This document shows, piece after piece, positions 10,250-21,827 of a DNA stretch of 64,000 nt. The notes beneath the pieces were generated by a model. It was given only the letters and a program-made list of their open reading frames with translations, did not search any database and was not told the DNA's origin. Made by a program: the position numbers and the translations under genes. This DNA comes from Viola odorata (lineage: Eukaryota; Streptophyta; Magnoliopsida; Malpighiales; Violaceae). Numbering within the stretch: the stretch's first letter is position 1; each line of letters begins with the position of its first letter. Where the stretch lies: contig OY829545.1 of assembly GCA_963691705.1 (NCBI GenBank), forward strand, positions 27,701,475 to 27,765,474. Direction: 5' to 3'.

Positions 10250-13200
10250 TGATAAAGAAAATCACAGTTCTAGCATAATCATTCTTAGTGGCTTTCGCCT
10301 CTACCCATTTTGATACATAATCCACAACCATAAAATCTATGCCCCATATGTCAAAAATCTCGCATGAAAGAATAAAGTTCATGGGCATTTCATTTCGAGA
10401 GCTAATATTTCCTACTTTTTGGCAAGATGGACATGTTTTACAGAAGAGAAAAATGTCCTGAAAAATTGTTGGCCAATAAAAACCAGCCTCTAAGACTTTC
10501 AGGGCTGTTCTTCTTGCCCCAAAATGGCCACCACATGCTTGAGAATGACAGAATTTCAAAATAGATAAAGTTTCACTTTGAGGAACACACCTCCTAAGTA
10601 ATTGATCAGTACCTATCTTCCATAAATAAGGATCATCCCAAACATAATACTTACTGTCATGCTTGACTTTTACCCTCTCATAGGTGGTCATATCACCATA
10701 ATGTTTACCTGTGGCGAGGTAATTCGCAATTTCTGCATACCATGGGCGTGGGTTTGGCTGAGGGTTTGTCCTAGACAGTGTCACTGAGAGTAGTTTTTCA
10801 TCTGGAAATTCTGCCCTCACTTCATTCAGGTCTCCTTTTGCTAGGCAGCGGCTAAGGTGGTCTGCCACAAGGTTTTCCCTGCCGCTCTTATCCTTAATTT
10901 CTAAATTATGCTCCTGTAAAAGAAGAATCCAACGAATCAGTCTAGGTTTGGCCTCATGCTTGACCAAGAGATATTTTAATGTTGCATGGTCAGAAAATAC
11001 AATAATTTTTGTGCCTAACAGATATGATCTAAATTTTTCCAAGGCAAAAACTATTGCAAACAATTCTTTTTCAGTCGTGGAATAATTTTTCTGGGCGTCA
11101 TCCAACATCTTCGACGCATAATAGATCACGTGAGGATCTTTTCCCTTTTTCTGCCCAAGAACAACCCCCACAGCAGCGTCACTAGCGTCACACATCAGCT
11201 CAAAAGGCAAGCTCCAGTCCGGTGCTTGAATAATGGGTGCTGATATTAACTGCTCCTTCAGCTCATCAAATGATTTTTGGCATGCCTCGTCGAAGTTAAA
11301 CTCCACTTCTTTTTGAAGAAGCTTGCACATTGGTTTGGCTACCTTCGAGAAGTCTTTTATGAACCTGCGATAAAAACCTATATGTCCAAGAAAGCTTCTA
11401 ACCTCACGCAAGCATGAGAGGTAAGGCAAACTCTTTATTGTATCAATTTTGGCTTGACCAACCTCAATTCCTTTTTTCGAAATCACATGCCCATGGACAA
11501 TTCCTTGATCCACCATAAAATGGCATTTTTCAAAATTTAAAACTAAGCATGTATCAACACATCTTTTCAAGATATTTTATAAATTATTCAAGCATTGTTC
11601 AAATTCATTACCGTAAACGGTAAAATCGTCCATGAACACCTCAATACTTTTCTCTACATACTCGGAAAAGATGCTTACCATGCACCTTTGAAAGGTGGCT
11701 GGCGCATTACACAGCCCAAATGGCATGTGTCTGTAGGCAAACGTTCCAAAAGGACAAGTGAACGTCGTCTTCTCTTGGTCTTCGAGTGCAACAGGAATCT
11801 GGTGAAACCCCGAGTATCCATCCAAGAAGCAGTAGTGTGATTTTCCAGTAAGTCTTTCTACCATTTGGTCGATAAATGGCAGCGGGAAATGATCCTTCCT
11901 TGTGACTTGATTCAACCTCCTGTAATCTATGCAAACCCTCTATCCCTTCTGGATTCTAGTTGTCCTTTGAGTCCCATCCTCTTCTTCGATGACTGTAATT
12001 CTAGTTTTCTTAGGAACTATTTGCACAGGGGAAACCCAATTACTATCAGAAATAGGATAAATTACACCTGAATCAAGTAATTTAATTATTTCCTTTTTAA
12101 CAACTTCCATCATTGGAGGGTTTAATCTCCTCTGGGGTTGCCGAATAGGTTTCTTGTCCTCTTCCACGTGTATTTTGTGGGTACAGATGTTAGAAGATAT
12201 TCCTTTTATGTCTGCCATGGTCCAGCCAATCGCTTCTTTGTGCATCTTCAAGACAGCCACCAATCTTTCTTCTTCATCCTTCGATAGCTTGGCTGAAATG
12301 ATCACGGGTAGGGTGTCGTCTTGGCCTAGATATGCATGTTTGAGATGATGCGGCAGAGCCTTTAATTCTAACTATGGTGCCTGCACAATAGAGGGTAGAA
12401 ATTTAGGAACCGTGGATTGCATAAATTGACAACTTATCGTTTTCCTCCCTTTTTTGGCCGTCTTGGCCGGAGTCTTGGCCAAGATTGAATCTATTTCTTC
12501 TGGATCGGCCAAACTGGCCAAAACTTCTTGGAGTTACTTCTGATCTCCAGTTCTATCTTCCAATCCTTTCAGCGTTTTTTGTGGAAATTCCCCTGCTCAA
12601 AACATACTCAAGGGGATCATTAACATAAATATCAGCCATTTCATCAGTAATTGGATCTAAAACATCAAGAAAATTCACGCATTGTAAGTCATTAGGATGT
12701 TTTAATGCTTCAGTGATGCTTAATTTTATGGTTCTCCCACAAAATTCTAAAATTATGCTCCCTTCGTAGCAATCAATTTTAACCTTTGATGTCCTTAAAA
12801 ACGGCCTCCCTAATAAAATATCAGTGGTACAAGAGGGCAAATGAACATTCATTTCAACTATATAAAAGTCTACTGGGTAAATAAAATCATTTACCAATAC
12901 CAAGACATCTGTCACAACTCCCTTAGGTCGGATGATCGTTCTGTCGGCCAGCTGGATCACCAAATCAGTCTCCTTCATCGTTCCTATTTTCAAGGTCTCG
13001 AATTCGCTCAGAGACATCACATTGATGCCAACCCTTAAATCGCAAAGGGCTTTCTCAATTGTTTTATTTCCTATTTGGCATGGAATGGTGAAAGTCCCTT
13101 GATCCTTGCACTTCTCTGGAAGCTGCTGTACTGCAGAAACATTATGAGCTAAATTCACCCTCTCTATACCTACAATTTTCTTTTTATTAGTGCACTGTTC

Positions 13201-14309
13201 TTTAAGAAATTTGGCATAAGAGGGGACTTTTGCACTTAAATCCAACATAGGTATATTGACAGCTATTTTTCCAAAAACAGTCATGAAATCTCTTGCTTCA
13301 TCCTGCTTCTTTTCTTTTGAAGATCTAGGAGGAAATGGTGGAGGAATTTCTATTACTTCCTCTTTCTGGTCAGGCTTGGCCACTGGTTTGGTCAAGACAG
13401 GTTATGTCCTTACTGCTTCCGTGATAACTATAGGTTTGGCCTGAGGTTTGGCCAAGACTGCTTCTATTTCAGTTTCTTCCTTTTCATCTTCATCCAATTC
13501 TTGTGATTGAATTTTATTCAATTCCTGGTCTGTTTTCGCACCTTCCCTCTCTGGTAACACAACTCCACTCCTTAAACTCATGGCACTAACATTGTGCGCA
13601 GGGTTGTTCACCGTAGTAGAAGGTAATTTGCCTTGATTGGCCATCTGATTGATTTGCTTCTGCATCTCAGCCAAACTAGATTGCGTCAATTGCATCAAAT
13701 TCTTCTGCATCTCAACCAAACTCTTGAGTGTATCCTCCATAGAAGGGCCAGTAATCTGCAAAGGTTGCGGGGCGGATGACAGCTGGGGTATAGGGGCTTG
13801 GCCAGAATTTAGATGTGAAGGGCGAGGTACGAAATGTTGGAAGTTAACGGGTGGTTGTTGCGGAGGTGTATTCTGATTTTGGTTCTGATTTGGAGGGGCT
13901 GGATCTCTCCACCTAAAATTCGGATGACCCCTCCATGAGTATTGATTGCTTCCCTGAGGGTAATTTTGCATACTTCCTTAGTTCTGTACATAAGCTGCAT
14001 TCACTTGTGCAGTGTCATCAGGATGTTGCACCATATAGCAATTGTTGGTTTGATGATCTTGCTACTGGCAGATCCCACAAACTGAAGCTACCTGCTCCTG
14101 ATTAGAATTTCCTGTGGTTATTGAACCTGAAATATTAACAGATATATTTTTGACCATATCAGCTTATTCGGTTAATTTCTGTTTAACATTAATAGAACAA
14201 AGATTAGAAGGAATAGAGTTTCGGTCAGAAGTGGTATTATTCTGGCAATTGTCTGCCATGGTTTGGAGTAACAGCTTGGCCCTTGTGATGGTCAAGTCTT
14301 GTAGCGCTC
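10250..14309 (-). pseudogene. AthF: decayed Athila gag-pro-pol fragment, truncated at both ends
   Basis: Read right to left: end of gag with the zinc knuckle, a Gln/Pro-rich segment, protease (LGRPFL), RT ([31 protein letters not shown]), RNase H ([30 protein letters not shown]), and the integrase zinc domain and core start ([14 protein letters not shown]; a few residues around the first Asp are lost relative to AthA). It belongs to the same family as AthA. Stops include TAG at 14062-14064 inside the zinc knuckle, TAG at 12372-12374, TAG at 11937-11939 and TAA at 11574-11576. TatD cuts the integrase; LTR-G cuts gag. Not functional. Confidence 0.9.
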
Positions 14310-15383
14310 TGATATGGTGTCTTTTTATGCATGTTTTTCCTTCCTTTCAAGTCCAATTTCATGCTTGATACTACTAATTTGGCTTGTTTTCCAACCACTT
14401 TGCAGATTTGGACTAAAGGGAGAAACTTGAGGAAAAGAGCGCCATTTGGATGCATTTCTGCTGACCTCTCATCGTCGAGCCCTAGACGCCATTTTTGTCG
14501 TCAAGACCTAGACGCCTTTATACCGTCTAGACCTGGATGAGCTACTGAAGATATCTTACGTCCAGGCCTAGACGCACGCACGTGCATGTTTCTTCTCGGA
14601 TGACGCTTGACCAAAGATGCCAAAGAGATTCCAGAATATTCCCTAGCTAAGTCGTCTTGCCCTAGATGACACTCCTCGTCTAGGCTGACACTTGACAAAA
14701 GATGCCAGAAAGATTCTAGCGGGATTCTATGCAATATTCCCTCTGCCCTGTCAAGGACGCCCCTTCCTTCCTTCCTTCCCAACCAGCTGTCCTATTTTGT
14801 CCCCTTGTGGGATTGTCTTGTATATAAACCTTAGTTTTTAGGCCTTTAGAGCATCTTTTTTCTTTTTTTAGGGTTTTGAATCATTGTAGCCATTTTCTCT
14901 CTCTCTCTCTCTCTCTAACTTTGGGATCTGTTCCCTTCTTGTTTTTCTAGATTTTGGCCGGAGCTTTGAAGCTCCGGCCAGTTTTAATTAAGTGCTCTAG
15001 ATTTTCATTTTCATCTGCACCTCTTCTCTATTTATGTTGATTTCTCCATCTATTTTGTGTTTGATTCTTAGCATGATTGGCTAAGTTTCTAGTCTTGGCA
15101 GGGGTGTTTTAAGGATTGCAAGAGGATAGTTGGGAGGTCAAAGTGCTCTTAAAATGTTTCATTATTGTAATTTGTATCCGCTTTCTTGCCATTTTATTGT
15201 CATTTCATGTGAGATTTATTGGTAGTTTGATCATCTATTTGCATGTTTCTCATGAATATTGTCATTTCTATGGTAATAACTAACGTGAGGCCATGGAATA
15301 GAGTAGGCACATAGCCCAGAGTCACCATGTCGTTTGGTCCAATCTGGCTAGGGCAAGAAACCGGTTAGGGCAGACTTCTCAGT
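14310..15383 (+). repeat. LTR-G: Athila-like LTR inserted in AthF gag, cut by TatC
   Basis: AthF gag homology stops at 14309, where TGATATGG begins, a normal LTR start. The plus strand has a TATA box (TGTATATAAACC, about 14817-14828) and then a (CT)n run at about 14896-14917, as expected for a promoter and leader. It contains words like GTCTAGACC and CAGGCCTAGACG resembling the AthA signature. A 26-bp palindrome lies at 14955-14980. It is interrupted by the TatC LTR at 15384 before its own end, so the rest should be beyond TatC, outside the window. No gene inside. Confidence 0.65.
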
Positions 15384-15900
15384 TGATAAGAGTCCGAGAT
15401 ATACTGAGCAGGAACGACCTGATCTGGGCTGGTCGGGAACACTGTTCCGAGGTCTTCGTCACCTGCAAAGCGCCGGAGGGGGTCTCCGGCGTAAACACTC
15501 TGATGCCTAAGTCAGTATGAGTAGTCAAAATGGCAGGGTTTTAGTACGCTGTCTTAGGCTTACCCTGGTAGTTGAAAAGGTGGGGGTATTTATAGGTAGA
15601 GGAAGGATCTTACTAGCAGGGGGTAGGAGTTACCCCCGGGTAGATGTCGCTGGAGTGGCTGGGAGTGATGTCATGCGAGGTGACGTCACGCGGAGTGACG
15701 TCATGGATGGCCTGGGATGGGATGTCGCCGTGCGGATGTCGCATGAGAGCCCCCCCCGCTGATGTCGACCATCCCAGGGTCGGCCGCCAGGCTAGGGGCG
15801 GTAAGAACAGTGTCGCGTCTCCCTCAGCGGGTGCCGTGTCCTGGCCTGGTCGCCAGGCGTGATGGTGGAGATGCCACTATAGTGGTGTCAATTGTTATCA
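15384..15900 (-). repeat. 3' LTR of TatC (517 bp)
   Basis: On the plus strand it runs from TGATAAGAGTCC to ATTGTTATCA, so in element orientation it is TGATAACAAT..CTTATCA. The TATA box reads CTATAAATAC on the minus strand (15595-15586). The hairpin is at 15471-15491. Flanked inside by GCCCAACTGAAAATGAG, the reverse of the conserved Tat junction word. Clearly homologous to the TatD LTR. Confidence 0.85.
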
Positions 15901-16039
15901 TATGCCCAACTGAAAATGAGCCCGAGTGTTTACCAAGGGCTATTGCCGCGTCTTCAGTCTTGCCCCTTCAGAGGTTTCTGCATTAATGAGGGCTCGACAG
16001 TCGATAAAGGTATATCTTCAGAGCAGTTTTTTCCCGAGT

Positions 16040-16050
16040 CTATAAATAGG
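16040..16050 (+). promoter_or_regulatory. TATA box of TatC aORF1
   Basis: CTATAAATAGG lies 82-92 bp before the aORF1 ATG at 16132 and at the same spacing as in TatD. It is inside the element, about 140 bp from the LTR border, and directs transcription antisense to pol. Confidence 0.65.
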
Positions 16051-16131
16051 CCTTTCATTTTGCACTTGTTTTCATAACTCTCTCAACCTTTTTCGCAACT
16101 CTCTTCAATTTCCTCCATCTCTTTTCTTTCA

Positions 16132-16518
16132 ATGGACGAAGTCACCAAGAACTTTCTGCTCTCCAAAACCCATACCCTAAGGAACTTGACTCAGGCGGAC
16201 ATCAATTTTCTAGGGACGCTAAACACCAAGACTTCGGAAGACATATTGGAGCTCCAGGGGATGCTGACTCCCCTGCAAGCTAGGCAGACTGCTGTCACCA
16301 TGGAAGACTTCAGTCCCGTGGAGAAGGCGGTGAAGCTGTCAGTGGCTGTTTCTCAAATTCAGCTACTTATGACTATGCTGCAGCATAGGAAGGACTTGCT
16401 GGGGTGCTGCCTGAAGGGCATGAGGGCCTATTCTTCCGAACTGACCACTCTTGCGGATGCCCTGAGGAAAATTCCTTTCCTGGAGTGGGAAGATGATGAC
16501 GCTGGGTCGAATGCCTGA
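16132..16518 (+). CDS. TatC aORF1: 128-aa helical protein of unknown function
   Basis: Intact frame MDEVTKNFLL...DDDAGSNA, nearly identical to TatD aORF1. TatE differs at many residues but keeps the length and the block RKDLL-CCLKGMRAYSSELT. Poly(A) words AATAAATAAA follow at 16600-16609, about 85 bp after the stop. TATA, ATG, ORF and AATAAA together make a complete small gene. Head-to-tail with aORF2. No recognised family. Confidence 0.72.
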   Translation: MDEVTKNFLLSKTHTLRNLTQADINFLGTLNTKTSEDILELQGMLTPLQARQTAVTMEDFSPVEKAVKLSVAVSQIQLLMTMLQHRKDLLGCCLKGMRAYSSELTTLADALRKIPFLEWEDDDAGSNA

Positions 16519-16599
16519 CCAGCGATGGGGACCCTTTGCCATGCCTTTTTATGCTCCTTTGGGGCCACCTTTTGTACTCTCAGGCCGTTAGGCCCTTTA

Positions 16600-16609
16600 A
16601 ATAAATAAA
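16600..16609 (+). terminator. Poly(A) signal after TatC aORF1
   Basis: AATAAATAAA about 85 bp after the aORF1 stop. TatE has CTAAATAAATAAC at the matching place (near 23053-23065). A plausible plant near-upstream polyadenylation element. Confidence 0.5.
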
Positions 16610-17045
16610 ATGTTTTTTCTTGTTAGATTACCGCGCTGTTGATATAATTTTTCTTCCTTGCATGCTACCTTGCCTGAAAAATAACTTCTGCACCCACTGA
16701 CTATGGGTTTGGTGTCCCCTAGGATCCCGCGCCTTTTTATCTGTCTGACTAGCACATAATACCGAATTTCTCTCCCAAATCCTAACCGCTCTGAATTTAC
16801 TTTGCGTCATTTCTTCAGTGCTAACGGATTGGGCAGTGATCTTGGTGCCCTCTGGTTGGCGCAAACTTTCAACAGTTGCAGTTATAAAGTCAGATCATTT
16901 CCCAATAGCCGTTGCTTTTAATCACATTAATTATTTTGAAAACATGCGAGAAGGCAGGAGCGTTTCCCCGGCTTGGCTATATAATGGGGCTATTCCCCTC
17001 TTTCCTGTTTATCTCTCCTTTCTTCTTGCCCTTACCCATATTTCC

Positions 17046-17531
17046 ATGGCTGACTCACATTTTTTGTATTGTGCTACTCGCGATTCTCCCCCAACTCCTC
17101 CCACTTCACCAGATTCTAACAATCCTCCTTCCTCCCCTCCCTGGAGGCCTGCTAAACGTCCTGCTAAACACCAGGGTCGCAAAAATCCAAAGAAAACAAA
17201 GAAGACCTTTGAATCTTTCTTTACCAATTTTGTGCCTCATTACTCCGCATTGCAGAAAGAGGATGAAACGTCATCGCCTACCCCTTATCCTTTTCCTAAG
17301 GAGAAAACCCTTGCGCAGGGTGCCGACTCAGGGTTGGTGACACTAACTATGAAGGAGGGCTCCCGCGCCGCTTCCACGGAGGAGACTACTTCCGCGACAA
17401 GTTTTGTGGCCGAGTCTGGCCGAAGGCCCTGCAGGGTTGACGAACCTTTCCCTCCCTATAACAGTGGGTCACCATCACCTCCAGATGATTATGATTATGT
17501 CTATGACATGGACTGGGCCGACGAGGATTGA
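17046..17531 (+). CDS. TatC aORF2: Pro-rich small protein with acidic C-terminus
   Basis: Start at 17046 (MADSHFLY) is set by alignment to the other copies and by a TATATAAT box about 60-67 bp upstream (16979-16986). 161 aa, no stops. Order: hydrophobic start, Pro/Ser block (SPPTPPTSPDS), basic patch (NPKKTKK), a variable Ser/Thr region, and the acidic aromatic end DYDYVYDMDWADED. AAATAAAATAA follows about 50 bp after the stop. Function unknown. Confidence 0.68.
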   Translation: MADSHFLYCATRDSPPTPPTSPDSNNPPSSPPWRPAKRPAKHQGRKNPKKTKKTFESFFTNFVPHYSALQKEDETSSPTPYPFPKEKTLAQGADSGLVTLTMKEGSRAASTEETTSATSFVAESGRRPCRVDEPFPPYNSGSPSPPDDYDYVYDMDWADED

Positions 17532-18024
17532 CGATGTCGTACTTACTGTAGATGCTGCTGGCTTTTTAAATGAAATAAAATAATATTTTGCACTCCTCTC
17601 TCTTACTTTTGCATTACGCCGCTTTATAGGGTATTTGTCGCTGGATAGCCAATTACTGCTTCATATGACCGCCTTTCCTAGCCTTTTTGTAATTCACGAA
17701 CTTTCCTTCGCGAAATTCGAGGCGAGCGCTTGACTTTAAGTTTCCTGTCAGGGTCTTTCCACGTCTCCCTTTTATTCTGCACGTGTCTTGCTGTAATAGG
17801 TTATCTAGCTGTCTGGCTTTCAATTATCTCTTTTAAAAGGAAAAATGCTCCTTCTTTGTACCCTTTTGCTCTTCTTTTATACTCCACAACTCTCTTCATT
17901 TTTTCGCTCGCGGGGAGGAAATTCTCTCATTCGCATCCAGACGATTCGCCTGTTAATTTCAGTCTTCTTTCTCAAGGTATTCTGCTTGATCCTACTCTGA
18001 TTTTCCTTTGCTACTTTATCTATC
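17532..18024 (+). other. Spacer between TatC aORF2 and aORF3
   Basis: No gene. Contains the aORF2 poly(A) words (about 17571-17585), a CACGTGTC G-box at about 17782 and a CT-rich leader before aORF3. The CTCAAGGTATT segment about 55 bp before the ATG is conserved in TatD, with a looser match (TTTAAGGTATC) in TatE. Confidence 0.5.
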
Positions 18025-20117
18025 ATGCCTCGCACAAGATCTCAGTCTAGCTCTCTGGTTACCCCTGGGCCAATTTCTCAATATCCTGAGCTTGAAAACA
18101 CCCCTAGCATCTTTACTTGCCCTACTATTCTGCATCTCGAACTAGAAAGCAATAACATTACTTTCCCCAGCGGTTATCGCCCTACTATTCCCTCTAACAC
18201 TATGAGCCTCCACAGCCAGCTCTGGGGAACTCGTAGGATACTTTATTTTAAAATGTTCCAATATGGGTTCTGCCTCCCGGTTCATGACACACTAGAGCGT
18301 GTGTGGCGCGAGCATGGGCTTAACCTTGCGCAGATCACCCCTTCCTCATGGAGTTGTATCTACGCTTTCCTCCATGCTTGCAAGTTAAAAGATATCCTTA
18401 CTCCCTCCGTTGCTTTGTTTCGCAAGTTTTTAACTCTAGTCTTCCGTGATGGCTTCATTACTATCCTTCCACGGTGGGATGATGCCCTGGTTGGGCCTTT
18501 TTGGCAGAAATTTTGAGGATTTGAGGAGAGCGTCGAAGACTGGAAGAGTGATTTCTTCGTTGTCGAATTACCCTCTTGTCTGTGGTGCTCTGACTTCAAC
18601 CTGGAGGTTGTTAATTGGGTGAAGCCGAGGGTTCTGTCTAGGGAAGAATTAGGCCAGGCCAACGCTTTATTGGAGATGGAGTCATCTTTCCAGATCTGAA
18701 ACTTTGCCTTGTACAGGCCTTTATCTGATTGTATCATAGGTGAGCTCTTGAGCTTCACCACTGCCTTACTTACTCCTTACTTACTAACATAACTTTTCGC
18801 AGGAGAGACTGTCGCTCATCCGCTTTCCAAAGGTGACGCTTCTCCTGAGGTTGTCGCGCCTCCAACGACTACTCCCTCTACTTCTGCTGGGACTCGAGCT
18901 GATCATCGCATGCCCATAAAGAAAAGGGCTTTAAACGTGGCTCTTCCAAGGGAGAGCGGTACCTCCCTCCGCGCTTCCCGCTTCGTGGAGAATTGGTTGC
19001 CCAGTCGGAAGAGAGGGTCCGACTCTAGTTCGCCCGTAACTGAGACAAAAGTTTTCTCTTACGGGATCGAGGATATGGAGGACATGGATACAGAACTGAG
19101 TCTCCGTCCAGCCTCCGTAGCTCATCGAAAGAGGCTGAGGGAGGAGAGTGAGACTCGAATGGCGAGGATGGCTGCTCAGTCCATCCCTACCGATGTCATA
19201 GGCCCTGCCGCTTCTCACGCTGCAGTTTCCCCTGATACCACTAAAGAGGGTGCCACTTCTCTGGGTAACACCTCCTCATCTCTAGGGTCATCTGCCCCCA
19301 ACGGGGCTTCCGCTGCTACAATGGTTTCGCCATCCGCGACAGACTCCACTCTAGCCATGGAGCCTCCTCATTCACCCATTGGCTCCTGCATTCCTGACGT
19401 GTCATCACCAGTCCCGGGTGGTGCTAGTTCCTTTTGCTCTCCGCCAAAGTCTCCTTGTCCATTGTTTCTTACTTCAATTCGAGATATCGGCAGTTCAGGC
19501 GGTACTTCTGCCCCTTCCTTTGTTGCTGATCTTTCCCCTGACGGGCCTCAAGGAGCCCCTTCCCATCGGCTAAATCTGTCGAAGTTTGGGACTGATGGGT
19601 TCCGTGCCTTGGGTATATCAGATCCTTTGTCGCGAGATCAGCCCACAACTATCTTGGCTTGCGAGATGTTTCGTGCCCCTGAGGACGAGAACAGGCTACT
19701 GTAGCTTCCTCCTGAAGTTCAGCATGCACGCGTCATGAATAATTATCTTGCTGCCTTTCAAGAACTTCACTACTTTATCAAGGTCCATCGTACACCGTCC
19801 CAAGATCCTGGTGCCTTGGCAAAAATGGAGGAGCTAACGCGACTCCAGAGACGCACTCAAGCTGAATTGCGGAGTGCCGCGCTGACCTTACTCGAGAAAA
19901 GTCTAAAGGAAAGGCCAAAGTTGAAGCTTTGGAGGCTGAGCTGGTGGCCGAAAAGAAGAAAAATTCCCTTCTTCTTGAACAAGCCTTTACTACTGGGTTC
20001 ACAGATCAATGCCGCGGTGAGGCCGTTGATCCTACTAAGATCGCCAAGTATGCCTCCGCAAAAATGAAAGAGATTGATGAGAGCCAAGAGGGCTTCTTCT
20101 CCTCCGAAGAGGAGTGA
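18025..20117 (+). pseudogene. TatC aORF3: two-exon Transposase_28-like protein with coiled coil (disabled)
   Basis: Exon 1 is 18025-18739, intron 18740-18802 (GTGAGC..CGCAG), exon 2 18803-20117; phase 1, as in TatE. The N-terminal domain carries ILYFKMFQYGFCLPVHD and ITPSSWSCIYAF. Exon 2 has a basic segment (SRFVENWLPSRKRG), a long Ser/Pro linker, a NLSKFGTDGFRALGI block and a C-terminal coiled coil. In-frame stops: TGA 18514-18516, TGA near 18697 and TAG 19702-19704; a frameshift lies near 19880. AthB is inserted about 105 bp after the stop, separating the gene from an AATAAA at about 56672. Confidence 0.75.
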
Positions 20118-20222
20118 TAAGACGGCATCCATGTGTGGCCCATTCGATGCCAATTGATTGAGGTGTCGCTTCATTATCTGCTCCACTGTTGTATTATTTT
20201 TCCCATTTGGACTTTGATGTCG

Positions 20223-20227
20223 CCCCC
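20223..20227. repeat. Left target-site duplication of AthB (CCCCC)
   Basis: CCCCC directly before the AthB 3' LTR; the identical 5 bp follows the 5' LTR at 56656-56660. This shows that the left and right LTRs belong to one insertion 36.4 kb long, including its nested guests. Confidence 0.9.
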
Positions 20228-21202
20228 TGACTCGCCATCGAAACGGGTCAAAAATAATATATTTCCTGAGGTCTAGATGCACAAACTAATTTGTGTAAAG
20301 CGGTAATAGGGTCGAACCACAGAGATTGAGAGAAACGAGATCAAGCCCTCGATTGTATGACAGAGGTAAAAATGCACAGAGTCACGATAACAAAGGGGGG
20401 GGGGTTTATAGGTTAATCAAGTTAACCAAGAGAGTGATCAGAGCTAACAATTCTAACTACTAAAAATGACAATCGAGGTCACGATGAGTAAACAATAATA
20501 ATACAGATCATAAATAAAATAAAATGCAAAATAAACAATTAGATTAATAAGCAAAGATAATAAGTCAAGGAGAAGGGAACTTGGTAAAGGGCTTTCTTGG
20601 GTTGCGTCGAGGGCTCGATTGTCATCAGCGCAAAGATTTTCCATTCTAACGTTACAGACGTGCTATAGGGGTCACGTTTTCACGTAGACCCCCTGCTTTC
20701 TTTCGTAAGGAGCCACCCCCCGTTTTCACTGTTAATAAGGTGGCCTCGATCCTTTGATATCCTCTCAGCCACCTATCTTGTCATCAAAAGACAGCCTTTT
20801 TCACTTTAGCTTGTCATTAGCACAAAGCGGACATAATATCAGAGCATCGATAAAGAACAAGAAAGACACATCTAGGGATCGACTGATCAGCATCTGAGGG
20901 AATATTCTGGGAGAATTCCAAGGGGACACGTGGGAGCACAACTGCGAGGACACGTGAATATAAGGTTCTTGGTCCATCGAGGGCTCGATGATAGGCCTCG
21001 ACGAGGAAATTGGTCCTTGGTCTCGACGATGGTCTTGAAGCTTGGAGTCCACAAAAATCACCTAGAAAGCATGTCTTTTCGCGCATTTCTCCTTCTTGGC
21101 CTTGATCTGTGATAAAGATGGAAATACGAGTGGATTAGTAGTATCAAGGCCTAAATCAAGGCAAAACTAGAAGGAAAAACATGCATAAAATACATGCTAT
21201 CA
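20228..21202 (-). repeat. 3' LTR of AthB (975 bp, internally deleted)
   Basis: Plus-strand ends are TGACTCGCC..ATGCTATCA. Aligns end to end with the right LTR, except that 911 bp present there (55463-56373) are missing here at 20879/20880. About 43 bp here (near 20978-21020) are missing on the right, between copies of TTGGTCC. A G10 run lies at about 20396. The missing 911 bp includes the TATATATA-like promoter segment, so this LTR probably lacks its core promoter. Short ORFs here are shadows. Confidence 0.9.
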
Positions 21203-21240
21203 AATATCCCCACACTGCCCAATGCTCGCCCTCGAGCATT
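21203..21240 (-). promoter_or_regulatory. AthB 3' polypurine tract with upstream hairpin
   Basis: The minus strand reads AATGCTCG-AGGG-CGAGCATT (8-bp stem, 21240-21221), then GGGCAGTGTGGGGATATT up to the LTR. GTGTGGGGA is the polypurine primer for plus-strand DNA synthesis. AthA has the same arrangement at 51192-51228, with a compensated stem. Confidence 0.8.
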
Positions 21241-21827
21241 CACAAAATTCAAAACAGCCCCAAAACATAAACACAAACAACCAAAACACTGGAATGATCA
21301 AACCAATCAATTTGTCGAGGTCTCGATAAGATGCTTCCTGCCTAGATGCACACCTGCATTAAACCAGAGGGATAACGACCCCAAAGGTAGAACTTTTCCA
21401 CATCCAGCCTGGCCACAAGCAATCCTCACCAGATATGTGTTTGCGCTCTCACTCACAAATAAGGCCATGTGTTTAGTCACTCAAAATGCAGATAACACAG
21501 CACAAAACAGAGTTTGCATGTCAATCCGAGTACATTAATCCACATGCTTGGGCAATCTAACAATCGAAAAGTAACTTTGCATCATGAAAAAGAGAGGAAG
21601 AGAAAAATGGGGATGGATGGGTTTCGAGAAATGGAGAAGAGATATGATGAAAGAGAAAATAAAAGGAAAAATGCGAAGAAATAAAAGAGAGAAAGAAGAA
21701 AGATAACCAACTGGTTTGAGGGAATCCTTGGCCGGAAAAAAGAGAGGCGGTGAGTAAGCACTTGCTGGAGAGGGCGCGACAGCGAGGGCTTGATGATGAT
21801 TTCTGCATTCTTCAGTGGGGGCGGTCT
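21241..21827 (-). other. AthB 3' untranslated segment left of TatE
   Basis: No gene supported. AT/GA-rich, with TCGAGGTCTCGATAAG at about 21315 (the AthB signature word) and a purine-rich stretch at 21585-21710. Continues across TatE at 32710. Ends with GGTCT (21823-21827), the TatE target duplication. Confidence 0.7.

Noticed and set aside
21194..21538. 114-codon ORF next to the AthB 3' LTR
   Set aside because: Untranslated region with the polypurine tract on the opposite strand; no motif or homologue.
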